Shown piece after piece: positions 26,159 to 33,760 of a stretch of 64,000 bases of DNA. The notes below the pieces were generated by a model, which saw only the letters and a list, made by a program, of their open reading frames with translations, did no database searches and was not told the DNA's origin. Origin of the DNA: Chloroflexi bacterium 44-23 (GTDB taxonomy: Bacteria > Chloroflexota > Anaerolineae > Anaerolineales > Anaerolineaceae); contig MKUW01000001.1 of NCBI GenBank assembly GCA_001899005.1, positions 82,922-146,921 of the forward strand. Reading direction: 5' to 3'. Position 1 is the stretch's first letter. Every line of letters starts with the position of its first letter. Made by a program: the position numbers and the translations under genes.

Positions 26159-26686
26159 TTAAAAGCCTTGTGCTTTTCCCGATATCGACCTGGCAATGGC
26201 CCATTCGATTATTTGTGGATTTTTGGCTGCACTGGTACATAAATAAAACGGGTTTGGGCGAATACCCACCCGCATTAAATCCAAACGGTCAGCGTCCCAG
26301 CAGGTCATCACACTCAGATTCGGGTGGGAAACGCCGCCGGTGTGCTGCCGGCAGGCGTCTTGCAGTAGTTTCATTTCTTCCTGAGAGAGTTTAAAATAAC
26401 CGGCTGGCTGTTCACCAATCCATTGGCTGGCGCGTGCTCCATGCTGGGGATCATAACCATCGTTTTGGCGTTGCGAATCGTGCGTAAAGGCAAAATATTC
26501 AATTATTTTTGGGTTGGCCCCATTCAAACTCGCCAGACGCAGCCCATTTTCACGAACCCGCTGCCAATGCGCAATCCCGTGAATGCCATGCCAGTTTAGC
26601 CGGTATTGCTGCCGAATTTGATCCAGAAAGCTATCGGTGATTAATTCCGAATTGGGGGTGAGGCTGAAATTTCTACGCTCTGTCAT
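26159..26686 (-). CDS. HD-domain-like hydrolase
   Basis: About 175 residues. The N-terminal helix contains HGIHGIAHWQRV (first His), then EYFAFTHDSQRQNDG (HD) near residue 68 and a distal D in WDADRLDLMRVGI near residue 130, so the H...HD...D set is complete. It looks like a small metal-dependent phosphohydrolase; substrate unknown. Start ATG 26686 follows TATACT (- strand, 26694-26699) by 7 nt, so it may be leaderless; an upstream in-frame Met is less likely. It is distantly similar in motif order to the HD protein at 3800-4438. Confidence 0.75.
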   Translation of the reverse strand: MTERRNFSLTPNSELITDSFLDQIRQQYRLNWHGIHGIAHWQRVRENGLRLASLNGANPKIIEYFAFTHDSQRQNDGYDPQHGARASQWIGEQPAGYFKLSQEEMKLLQDACRQHTGGVSHPNLSVMTCWDADRLDLMRVGIRPNPFYLCTSAAKNPQIIEWAIARSISGKAQGF

Positions 26687-26699
26687 AGGGTTAAGTATA

Positions 26700-27838
26700 C
26701 TGCCATCCCCTGCCTGCATCGTATCGCTGTAAAACATGCACGTTAACAATAGTCTTTCAACCCAATTAATCAGCAGATTTTTCTTAGACTAATATTCAAC
26801 ACTTTTTGTAACAACACAGCTATGTATTGCGAGTTCATTTAGGTGTGCTAAAGAACGCTTTTTATGATAGAAGAAATCGGATGGATTTGTTTGAATTGAC
26901 AAATCCAGTCAAAAAAGCCGTAGGAACAATGGTGCTATAAAGCCCTCTCTCAGCAAATGGTTGCTTAGTAGCCACCGTTCTTTTTCTTTGGTGGCGTGGC
27001 TACTCTTTAAGAGTTGAAGGCTCATAAAACGAGAATTGCTTCGCATCGACACCGTCTTCTGAAAGATTGGGTTTTCCGAAAGGTCTTTGAATTTCATTTT
27101 GGAATTAATAGAATGCCTGAACAGGCAGCCAGCCTAAATCAGCTCATGGGTGAAGGAAGCAGAGATTCGTACCTGCATAGCCATGTCATTGTGAAATTCG
27201 GCTATACCGCCGAAAGGTGGTATTCGAGGATGATATAACATTGCTCAATGCAGGCCAGTCGTAGGGTGTGATTGTAACGCGCCAAACCACCACATATTTA
27301 TGGTATGAGCTGGAGTAGTCGGCGGATGGGCGAAGCATCCGCGATGGGTGTGTTTTTAGAGGATAGAATAGTTTCCCGGATGCTTCGCCCTTACAAAAGA
27401 CCTCACGTGAAGGAGACATAATACAACTGCGAATTTTATTTCTCAAGTTAGTTCATAACGCACTAAGCTATCACTCCTTTTTGTTATGAGCAGACCATCC
27501 AATGGCGCAGAGCGTCATCAAGGGCAGAAATAACAAACTGGTAAAATGGGTGGGCTACACCAAGTCGAAAAGACCGGAGTGAATTGGAGCGAGAAAGCCC
27601 ATTTGCGAGAGTGGTTAAGTTGCGACGTTTGAGTTTTGTTATGAGCAGGTAGAGACCTAGATCTTGCGCATGAACCAATTGGCTTTTGATTCGGGCTACA
27701 AGCTGTACGGGAAACACCACGAGAGCTATTTGAATGCTTTCAATCGCGCCGCCCTGCGCGGCTCAGAACAATCTTACGCCATCCTATTTGCAAATGATAA
27801 TCATTCGCATTGAAAATTCAATTGATCACTTCCCACAC
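26700..27838. other. 1.1-kb region without a convincing gene, containing repeat copy 2
   Basis: Only short frames occur. A - strand frame at 27484-27720 (78 residues, RRNLTTLANGLSRSNSL) has no start context and no neighbour and could be a degraded gene, possibly a transposase piece, but this is not supported. Repeat copy 2 fills 27186-27490. At 27130-27150 a degenerate relative of the repeat core flank (CAGCTCATGGGTGAAGGAAGC) is also seen. The stretch behaves like a graveyard of mobile or repeat DNA. Confidence 0.5.
27186..27490 (-). repeat. Dispersed palindromic repeat, copy 2, with extended right module (core 27328-27390)
   Basis: Core arms GGGCGAAGCATCCG (27328-27341) and CGGATGCTTCGCCC (27377-27390). 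On the - strand it runs from AACAAAAAGGAGTGATAGCTTAG through the core to a second module with TACGACTGGCCTGCATTGAGC and ACCACCTTTCGGCGGTATAG, which is shared only with copy 3. Confidence 0.9.
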
Positions 27839-28522
27839 CTAGTGGCTTAAGCTCCAACCTATTTTAATTTTCTTGAGGCCAGAAATTTTTGCCAGCTCTT
27901 TTTGCACAGATTCGATTAATGCGTCATCACGTGAATGGTAAACCAGCTGAACTTTTATCTCCTGGGAGTCCAATTCAAGCTGGTAAGCAAATTTATCCAT
28001 CCGCAGACCTGCCTTATGAAAAACATCCCGAATATTACTGAGGCTATTTTCTTCCGAGCGCATCCACAACACCACCGGGATGACCTGCAATGGCCGAATA
28101 AGCTTATCTTCCACCCGGTTCACGATGGAGAGGGCAATAAACACCACCAGCGTAACTGACGCGGCTGCCACAAAGTGTCCAGCACCGACAGCCAGGCCAA
28201 CAACAGCCATTGTCCACATCGAAGCCGCTGTTGTTAAACCACGAATATTGACTCCGGAGTGTAAAATTGCGCCGGCCCCTAAAAAACCGATCCCAGAAAT
28301 TACCTGAGCCGCCAACCGCGCAGGGTCGCCCTTGATATCAAAGGCAATAAACTGTTGAGAAATTTGAATGGAAAGGATCATGGCCAGGGCGGCACCCATG
28401 ACCAAAATTAAGTTGGTTCGCAAACCTGCTGGCTGATTTTCATATTCACGTTCGAAGCCGATAATGCCACCCAGCACGGCAGCCACCAATAGTCGTATTA
28501 TTATATCGCCATCTGATATCAT
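27839..28522 (-). CDS. MgtC/SapB family membrane protein
   Basis: About 227 residues with four to five membrane segments in the first ~150 residues. The family pattern is clear: LLVAAVLGGIIGFEREYENQPAGLRTNLIL, RLAAQVISGIGFLGAGAIL and GLTTAASMWTMAVVGLAVGAG. A C-terminal cytoplasmic ACT-like domain (~70 residues) follows. MgtC proteins are linked to survival in low Mg2+ and control of ATP synthase in pathogens; in environmental bacteria the role is open. The start has TATAAA 8 nt upstream on the - strand, so mRNA may be leaderless. Confidence 0.92.
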   Translation of the reverse strand: MISDGDIIIRLLVAAVLGGIIGFEREYENQPAGLRTNLILVMGAALAMILSIQISQQFIAFDIKGDPARLAAQVISGIGFLGAGAILHSGVNIRGLTTAASMWTMAVVGLAVGAGHFVAAASVTLVVFIALSIVNRVEDKLIRPLQVIPVVLWMRSEENSLSNIRDVFHKAGLRMDKFAYQLELDSQEIKVQLVYHSRDDALIESVQKELAKISGLKKIKIGWSLSH

Positions 28523-28640
28523 CCCGCGATTTTATACTATAAAGGAATTAAACACAAGCGATTCTTTGCAGGAAACCACAGGAATTAAAGAATATGCCCG
28601 TTCGATTGGGTCCTGCCATCTTTTTACATAAATTATATAA

Positions 28641-29507
28641 TTAATATTCAATCACTTCTTGCTTATGGATTTCATTGCTACTGGGAGCGTGTTCCATTTC
28701 CTGCTCTTTTTCCTGGCGTTGTCGCTCAACCCGGCTGGCAATGCGGTAGATCAGATAAAGCATCACAAAACTGACCAAAACCAGCAGCCCTTCCAACGTC
28801 CAGGTTGCCATTCCGAATGATACTGCCAAAACCGTCAAGCCATCCACCTCAGCATGATATAGGACGGCACCCCAGAACCAGAGTGCCTTTCGAGCGGCAA
28901 AGGATAACCAGACCATGATTGAAAGGCTGATGTGCAATGCCAGAGCTGAAATTCGTTCCACCGCCCCCGCCAGCGGCAGGTGCCAGGGCGTTGCAAAATA
29001 GGTCTGCATTTGTTGCTGGGCAGCCGCAAGCTGATCCGCCGCCAGTGGCAGGCTGCTGCTATCAATTGACCGTAGTGAAAGCATTGAAACCAGAGTAAAC
29101 AGGACCACAACACCAATGGTGATGGCTTCGATGCCGCCATGCCCGGCACCTAAAGTCAATGCTACCCCTAACGAGTTGCCTTTTTGTTTGAGAAGCTTGT
29201 AACCAACCCAGCGGGCAGTCTCTTCAAACAATCCTGCCAACAAACCTAACAGGATCGCATTAAAATAAGGTGCAAAGCTCACGGAAATTGCAGGTAAACT
29301 GCCATTCTTAAACCCATTGGTCAAAGCAGCCAATAGCGGGATGTGAAAAACCTGTGACCCAATAAAGGTTAATATACCTATCCCAAACAATTTCCAGCTG
29401 GTGCGTCTTTTGCGAATAATGTACCAACCGAGAAGAATGGGGAATACGACATTAAATGTACCTGCCAGGACAAATGTTGCAATTAATAGAGTTGGGGATT
29501 CGTTCAT
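28641..29507 (-). CDS. YhfC-family intramembrane protease-like protein
   Basis: About 288 residues with seven to eight membrane helices. Conserved acidic and His motifs in membrane segments, GLFEETARWVGY (EE) and GAGHGGIEAI (H, E), and HAEVDG later match the YhfC glutamic-type intramembrane endopeptidase family. The C-terminal tail is charged (RQRQEKEQEME). Natural substrates are unknown. It stands between mgtC and the ABC transporter cluster, as a probable single gene. Confidence 0.8.
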   Translation of the reverse strand: MNESPTLLIATFVLAGTFNVVFPILLGWYIIRKRRTSWKLFGIGILTFIGSQVFHIPLLAALTNGFKNGSLPAISVSFAPYFNAILLGLLAGLFEETARWVGYKLLKQKGNSLGVALTLGAGHGGIEAITIGVVVLFTLVSMLSLRSIDSSSLPLAADQLAAAQQQMQTYFATPWHLPLAGAVERISALALHISLSIMVWLSFAARKALWFWGAVLYHAEVDGLTVLAVSFGMATWTLEGLLVLVSFVMLYLIYRIASRVERQRQEKEQEMEHAPSSNEIHKQEVIEY

Positions 29508-29520
29508 TCTTTGTTCTCTT

Positions 29521-29767
29521 TCTATTTTGATACTTTAATTGAAACCAATGGCAACTGATGGATGAAAGGATTACTTCACTGCGCTCGCATTGATAACCCA
29601 ATCAGCAAAGGTTTGTAAGAATACAGAATAGCTTGAATGTTTTGACGGTGAAAAATAACCTTGTAAAACCAGAACGATCATGGAAAAATCACCACCATTC
29701 ATCCGTAGATCATTTTGCTTGACCCGCAACTGCGCGACTAGCTTATCAGGAATAATAATTATGTTAA
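29521..29767 (-). repeat. Repeat family B, copy 1 (longer copy)
   Basis: Two blocks match 45437-45561: TCTATTTTGATACTTTA...ATGGCAACTGATGGAT at 29520-29564, and CCATTCATCCG...GCTTATCAG...TTAATT at 29692-29767. Between them this copy has ~130 nt missing in the other. On the - strand the second block reads DKLVAQLRVKQNDLRMNGG in a short frame (29571-29816), which overlaps the ABC permease end. It is perhaps a remnant of a gene or a mobile piece. Confidence 0.6.
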
Positions 29768-30594
29768 TTTGCCTGTTGGACCAACAAGGATTTGCGGTTG
29801 AACTGCTGGATGGCAAAGAAAATCAGAATCGCAGCGGCTAACCAGACAATAAAACCAATTAAAAAGCTGACAGCATTACTCAAATACAACACGCCAGCAG
29901 CCTGACCAGCTACCAGGCCGAGCACCAGCACCACCATCGCAGAGCTGGTTTGGTATGCACCCATAAAAGTCTGCACCTTGCTCGAAATTAATACCGTTAA
30001 CCCAACTGCAAAGGCAGCCAACCCTGGAGAAATCCAAAAAACCAGGAGATACCAGGGAGAAAATGGAAACCAGATCTGCCCGAATAGAGGGAATCCGCCC
30101 ACATTTAACACAACGGTATATAAAACAAAACTTAATAACGAAACCAAAATAGATGGAATAAAGGCTGCTAACGCTTTCCCAAGGAACAACTCAGCATCGC
30201 TGGCTGGTGTGTAAAGCAGCGCTTCCAGTGTTTTTCGTTCACGTTCGCCTGCAAACGATTCGGAGGCAATGCTGGCAGATGTCATAATTGGCAAAATGAG
30301 GAACATCGGCGCGAACATATAGCCTAGCAATAGCGCCAGAGTGAGCTGAATCTCATTCATTCCCCTCATTGGTGCAGTCATACTGGCCGGCAGGTTTGCA
30401 AAGAACGTTGCCAGATCCGGGTCGTTGAAGGATTGGGCTGCCCCGGGCTGGTTTGCCAAAATAAGAAAAACTAAAGGCAAGATCACCATAATGATTAGCG
30501 GTACCATTGCCAACGAAATGATAACTGATTTATTTTGCTTGACTTCCAGCAAATCTTTCCAGACAATGATTTTAATATTACGAAAGTTGAGCAT
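29764..30594 (-). CDS. ABC-2 type transporter permease
   Basis: A 276-residue membrane protein with six membrane segments and the ABC-2 pattern FAGERERKTLEALLYTPASDAELFLGKALAAFIP between TM3 and TM4, typical of drug/antibiotic or Na+ efflux permeases (NatB/YtrC type). It pairs with the ATPase just upstream; the two overlap by 17 nt. The substrate cannot be told from sequence. Confidence 0.9.
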   Translation of the reverse strand: MLNFRNIKIIVWKDLLEVKQNKSVIISLAMVPLIIMVILPLVFLILANQPGAAQSFNDPDLATFFANLPASMTAPMRGMNEIQLTLALLLGYMFAPMFLILPIMTSASIASESFAGERERKTLEALLYTPASDAELFLGKALAAFIPSILVSLLSFVLYTVVLNVGGFPLFGQIWFPFSPWYLLVFWISPGLAAFAVGLTVLISSKVQTFMGAYQTSSAMVVLVLGLVAGQAAGVLYLSNAVSFLIGFIVWLAAAILIFFAIQQFNRKSLLVQQAN

Positions 30595-31558
30595 ATGCCG
30601 CTCCTTCCTTTTCCGCTTGCACCAAATGATTGGATTGTAAGCGCAGGTACACTTCTTCCAAGGAAATTTCCTGCGGTTGCACTCTTAATATACGTGCACC
30701 AGCAGCCGCCAACCGACTGACTGCTTCAGGAATCACCGCTTGAGATTCAACTTCCAGGCGCAAGGTTTGATTACTGAGAACATCAATCTTCAACAATCCT
30801 GCCATACCTTGCAACCATTCATCATTAATTTTCGTGAAAGGTTCAAACAAGCTGATTTCCAACCAAAGGCCTGGAGAGATTATTCGGCGCAGATCTGCCA
30901 AAGAACCCTGCGCGAGCGCTGCCCCTTTACGCAGTATCAGCAATCGATCGCAGAGGCGCTGTGCTTCGTCCAGGTTATGCGTACAGATCAATACCGTAGT
31001 TCCTTCCTTTTGGCGCACATCGACTATTAACTCTCGCACCTGAACAGCTGCTTCCGGGTCCAATCCGGAGGTAGGTTCATCCAAAAAAAGTAGTTTGGGA
31101 TGGTTCATCCAGGCGCGGGCAATCGCCAGGCGTTGTTTCATGCCCTTGCTATAAGAACCAGTGCGGTCATTCGCGCGCTGTGTCAGGTCAAACAAATGCA
31201 GTAGTTCTTCCGTACGTTCCATGATTTTTGAGGGGGTTAACCCAGCCAAGGTTCCAAAAAACTTCAGGTTTTGGCGGGCAGTCAAGCGTTCATACAGGGC
31301 CGGTGTCTCAGTCAAAACTCCTGCCACCTTGCGGATACTGGCACCGTCTCGACGAGGATCGTAGCCTAGAACCTGTAATTCACCAGCGCTCGGTTCAAAC
31401 ATCCCATTTAATAGGCGGATTGTAGTGGTTTTTCCGGCACCATTCGGCCCCAGTAATCCGAACACTTCTCCCTGATTTACTTTAAACGAGAGTTGATTTA
31501 TGGCTACATTTTCCCCATATGAATGCGAAAGTTGCTGCACCTCAATAATCGGCTTCAT
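30578..31558 (-). CDS. ABC transporter ATP-binding protein
   Basis: A 326-residue ATPase. Walker A GPNGAGKTT, Q-loop region, signature SYSKGMKQRL, Walker B LLFLDEPTSGLDP and the H-switch (THNLDEAQ) are all intact. The last ~100 residues form an extra domain typical of ABC-2 export ATPases. GGGAG precedes the ATG. A perfect parS site (31577-31592) lies just before this gene. With the permease, SdpI-like protein and GntR regulator it forms one operon. Confidence 0.94.
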   Translation of the reverse strand: MKPIIEVQQLSHSYGENVAINQLSFKVNQGEVFGLLGPNGAGKTTTIRLLNGMFEPSAGELQVLGYDPRRDGASIRKVAGVLTETPALYERLTARQNLKFFGTLAGLTPSKIMERTEELLHLFDLTQRANDRTGSYSKGMKQRLAIARAWMNHPKLLFLDEPTSGLDPEAAVQVRELIVDVRQKEGTTVLICTHNLDEAQRLCDRLLILRKGAALAQGSLADLRRIISPGLWLEISLFEPFTKINDEWLQGMAGLLKIDVLSNQTLRLEVESQAVIPEAVSRLAAAGARILRVQPQEISLEEVYLRLQSNHLVQAEKEGAAYAQLS

Positions 31559-31576
31559 TGCATTTTATCTCCCAAC

Positions 31577-31592
31577 TGTTTCACGTGAAACA
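31577..31592. promoter_or_regulatory. parS site 1 (perfect consensus)
   Basis: TGTTTCACGTGAAACA, identical to the 16-bp palindromic ParB-binding consensus. It is intergenic, between the SdpI-like gene and the ABC ATPase gene. Confidence 0.92.
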
Positions 31593-31594
31593 AT

Positions 31595-32248
31595 TTATTC
31601 CTGGTTAACTGGATGATATTTGCGATATAAGAAGTAGGAAAGCACAATCGAATAGATGGCTGCCACAAATAATGGAATCATTAATAACCAGATGGCCAGC
31701 TCAGGCAACAACAGCCCTGCTAGTGTAATCACCCCGCTAACCATGAAGACAATGCCGGCCTGGCGGTGAGTTTCGTTCCATACACGTTCGTCTTGCAGCG
31801 TCCAGGGTGTGCGTATTCCGATGAAATAGTTTTGGCGCGCATGTCTGAGTAACTGACCGATTAAAATGGTGAAGAATCCAAAAGATGGAATAATAAAGGT
31901 ATTGAAATTAAAAGTATATCCAAGATTCCAAACCAATGTCAGAACGTGAATATAAAGCATGTATATAGCGAACAAAAAAATAAAAAGGTTATAGAAGGGA
32001 CGAAACTGCTCAATATTCTTACGTTTTGGGTCAATATAAGGCAGACCCATCAGCAACAGCGTAAGACCAGCCACCATTAGAGGCAATAGCCATATGCCGA
32101 TAAAGTGTGATCCATAGCCATTCACATTTCCATCAGCGCCCCAGTGAACCGCCATCTGTTCCGGAAAACTCGGTTCCAGCAATAAGCCGGCCATCAGAAG
32201 AGCAGCAGACAGAATTAAATTCACAATCAATACAGTTTTAGATTTCAT
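31595..32248 (-). CDS. SdpI/DUF1648-family membrane protein
   Basis: About 217 residues with six membrane segments. The DUF1648 start is clear (PEQMAVHWGADGNVNGYGS, with the family pattern 'P..v..Hw...G.pd....k') and the C-terminal half has the SdpI-type FIGIRTPWTLQDERVWNETHR segment. SdpI of B. subtilis gives immunity to the SdpC toxin and acts as a signal receptor; a similar immunity or regulatory role is possible but not shown. It sits between the GntR regulator and the ABC genes. Confidence 0.88.
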   Translation of the reverse strand: MKSKTVLIVNLILSAALLMAGLLLEPSFPEQMAVHWGADGNVNGYGSHFIGIWLLPLMVAGLTLLLMGLPYIDPKRKNIEQFRPFYNLFIFLFAIYMLYIHVLTLVWNLGYTFNFNTFIIPSFGFFTILIGQLLRHARQNYFIGIRTPWTLQDERVWNETHRQAGIVFMVSGVITLAGLLLPELAIWLLMIPLFVAAIYSIVLSYFLYRKYHPVNQE

Positions 32249-32262
32249 CTTTGTTTCTCTTT

Positions 32263-32703
32263 CTAATTTGTTTCACGTGAAACATTTATGTTCGGGCTGA
32301 ATCTTTCTTTATCATATTCTGATAATCCCTGTTTCCAATTCCGAAAATGATGATGGAAAATTGCCAGCAATTGATCTGGGCTGAAACCCAAAGAACCGGC
32401 AGTCTGTAAATATTGAAAGGTTATTTGATCAATTTGTTGCATTCGCTCGGGAGAGAGGGTTTCTTTCAACGGCAAGATATATGTGCCGCGACCCTGTTGG
32501 GTCGAAATGATGCCGGCTTCATCCAGCAGTCGGTAAGCGCGCGCTACCGTGTTAAAATTAACTTTTAACTCTTTCGCCAGCTGCCGCACAGTTGGGAGCT
32601 GGTCTTCGGGTTTTAAAATTCCACGCATTAACATATCAACCACTTGGGTGAAGATCTGGTTGGTAATGTTGATCCCGGAGCGAAAATCAATCTGAAAGTG
32701 AAT
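32263..32703 (-). CDS. GntR-family (YtrA-type) transcriptional regulator, start codon probably ATT
   Basis: About 146 residues when read from ATT at 32703. The frame upstream of the first standard start (GTG 32643) encodes the conserved family N-terminus IHFQIDFRSGINITNQIFTQVV, and a GGAGG lies 4 nt before the ATT (32708-32712). So translation likely begins there, not at GTG. The winged helix (PTVRQLAKELKVNFNTVARAYRLLDEAGII) is followed by QQGRGTYIL. Such short GntR proteins repress ABC-transporter operons, and this gene heads one. Its 3' end includes a parS site (32269-32284), read as VSRET. If the ATT is not used, the gene would be a truncated regulator. Confidence 0.82.
   Translation of the reverse strand: MHFQIDFRSGINITNQIFTQVVDMLMRGILKPEDQLPTVRQLAKELKVNFNTVARAYRLLDEAGIISTQQGRGTYILPLKETLSPERMQQIDQITFQYLQTAGSLGFSPDQLLAIFHHHFRNWKQGLSEYDKERFSPNINVSRETN
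32269..32284. promoter_or_regulatory. parS site 2 (perfect consensus, inside gntR)
   Basis: TGTTTCACGTGAAACA again, 692 bp from the first site, within the last codons of the GntR gene. Confidence 0.92.
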
Positions 32704-32707
32704 AATG

Positions 32708-32749
32708 CCTCCATTATTAATATTGTATCAATGTATTATTGTATCATTG
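32708..32749 (-). promoter_or_regulatory. RBS and tandem 12-bp direct repeats upstream of gntR
   Basis: ATTGTATCAATG (32722-32733) and ATTGTATCATTG (32738-32749) are direct repeats 16 bp apart with one mismatch, just upstream of GGAGG (32708-32712, - strand). This is the natural place for an auto-operator of the GntR repressor. Confidence 0.5.
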
Positions 32750-33020
32750 ATTATATTTTAATTGAAAATTTTTAGTTGTCAAGGGTGAGGCATGAGTGAA
32801 TGTGAACGCGCGCAGGTTGTAGGTTGGGCATGCGCCACTTGCCAATCGCATGGTTGCATTCGCCAATGATCTAACGCCTTCAGCCAATTGTGCAGGCTAT
32901 CCAAAAGAATAATCAACAGGGCAAGATGCACGCCTAGTGCGGCCAGTTCCAATTCTACATGTATGGTCCATTCTGAAACGCCAAATCCGTCCAGAGGGCA
33001 AGCAGCCACAAGCCACTATG
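32710..33020. other. Upstream region of gntR operon, no further gene seen
   Basis: About 310 nt with AT-rich promoter DNA at 32720-32765, then G/C-richer sequence. A 76-codon - strand frame (32779-33009) has an in-frame stop just before it and no RBS, so it is not called. Confidence 0.5.
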
Positions 33021-33710
33021 TTACAAGCCAGCGCTGGCACACCGCAACCATCCAGCCATGTGATCCAGCAAGCCGGTCACAATCTCGGCACTTGATTGGT
33101 GGAACAGCTCCTCATTGCCGTACGCTTCGCCCCCTTGTATGCTGACCAGATCCGATACGCCGCGTAAAATCAGACAGCGCACCTGGTTGCGTTGACACAC
33201 CCAGGCAATAGCGCCGGATTCCCAATCAGCGGCAATGGCATCATAATCTCTTACCAACGCTTCCACTTCATGTGTTAATATATCGCGATCCGCAGAAATC
33301 AGTCTGGCGCGCTTTACCGACTGCGGAAAAGGTTCTTTTAGCCAACTTAAATCAAGCTGGCTGTGATAAAACTGCAGTGCAGTCTGCGTATCGCCCATTT
33401 GTTCGTAAATATCATAAATGAGGGTTTCTTCTACCAGCAGGGTTGTTCCGCGTGCAACCCGCCCTTCAAAGCCACCACAGGTGCCCAGGTTAATGACCAT
33501 TCGTGGTTCCCAACGCTGCAAGCCATATTGACAACTGGCTGCCGCCGAGACCTTGCCCCAGCCACCTTGCAGTAAAATGATGGGCTGTTGGTTGAGTGAC
33601 AGGTGCATACACTCGCCAAAAGGGGTTTGTGCAATCTGCAGGGCAGGAAAATATTGTCGCGCTGCCAGCCATTCACTATTCGCCGAAAAAATCACAAGCA
33701 CCGGTTGCAT
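33021..33710 (-). CDS. MTA/SAH-nucleosidase-like (PNP/UDP phosphorylase superfamily)
   Basis: About 229 residues. NLGTCGGFEGRV and VADWESGAIAWVCQRNQVRCLILRGVSD are the conserved parts of the PNP_UDP_1 fold (the usual 'ME' at the substrate site is ADWESGA here). It should split a purine nucleoside such as 5'-methylthioadenosine, S-adenosylhomocysteine or futalosine; which is not resolved. ATG 33710 has GGAG 6 nt upstream. It follows the L,D-transpeptidase gene with a 50-nt gap. Confidence 0.78.
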   Translation of the reverse strand: MQPVLVIFSANSEWLAARQYFPALQIAQTPFGECMHLSLNQQPIILLQGGWGKVSAAASCQYGLQRWEPRMVINLGTCGGFEGRVARGTTLLVEETLIYDIYEQMGDTQTALQFYHSQLDLSWLKEPFPQSVKRARLISADRDILTHEVEALVRDYDAIAADWESGAIAWVCQRNQVRCLILRGVSDLVSIQGGEAYGNEELFHQSSAEIVTGLLDHMAGWLRCASAGL

Positions 33711-33760
33711 GCTTTTCTCCACAAAATGGTTTTTCTTTATTCTATCAGTCGCAGCCATTC

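Noticed and set aside
27484..27720. - strand frame of 78 residues, perhaps a transposase fragment
   Set aside because: No catalytic motif, no start context, no terminal repeats; only a vague RRNLTTLANGL resemblance to transposase N-termini.
32779..33009. - strand frame of 76 residues with a hydrophobic stretch
   Set aside because: An in-frame stop directly precedes it and no RBS is found; could be a decayed membrane protein but is not supported.
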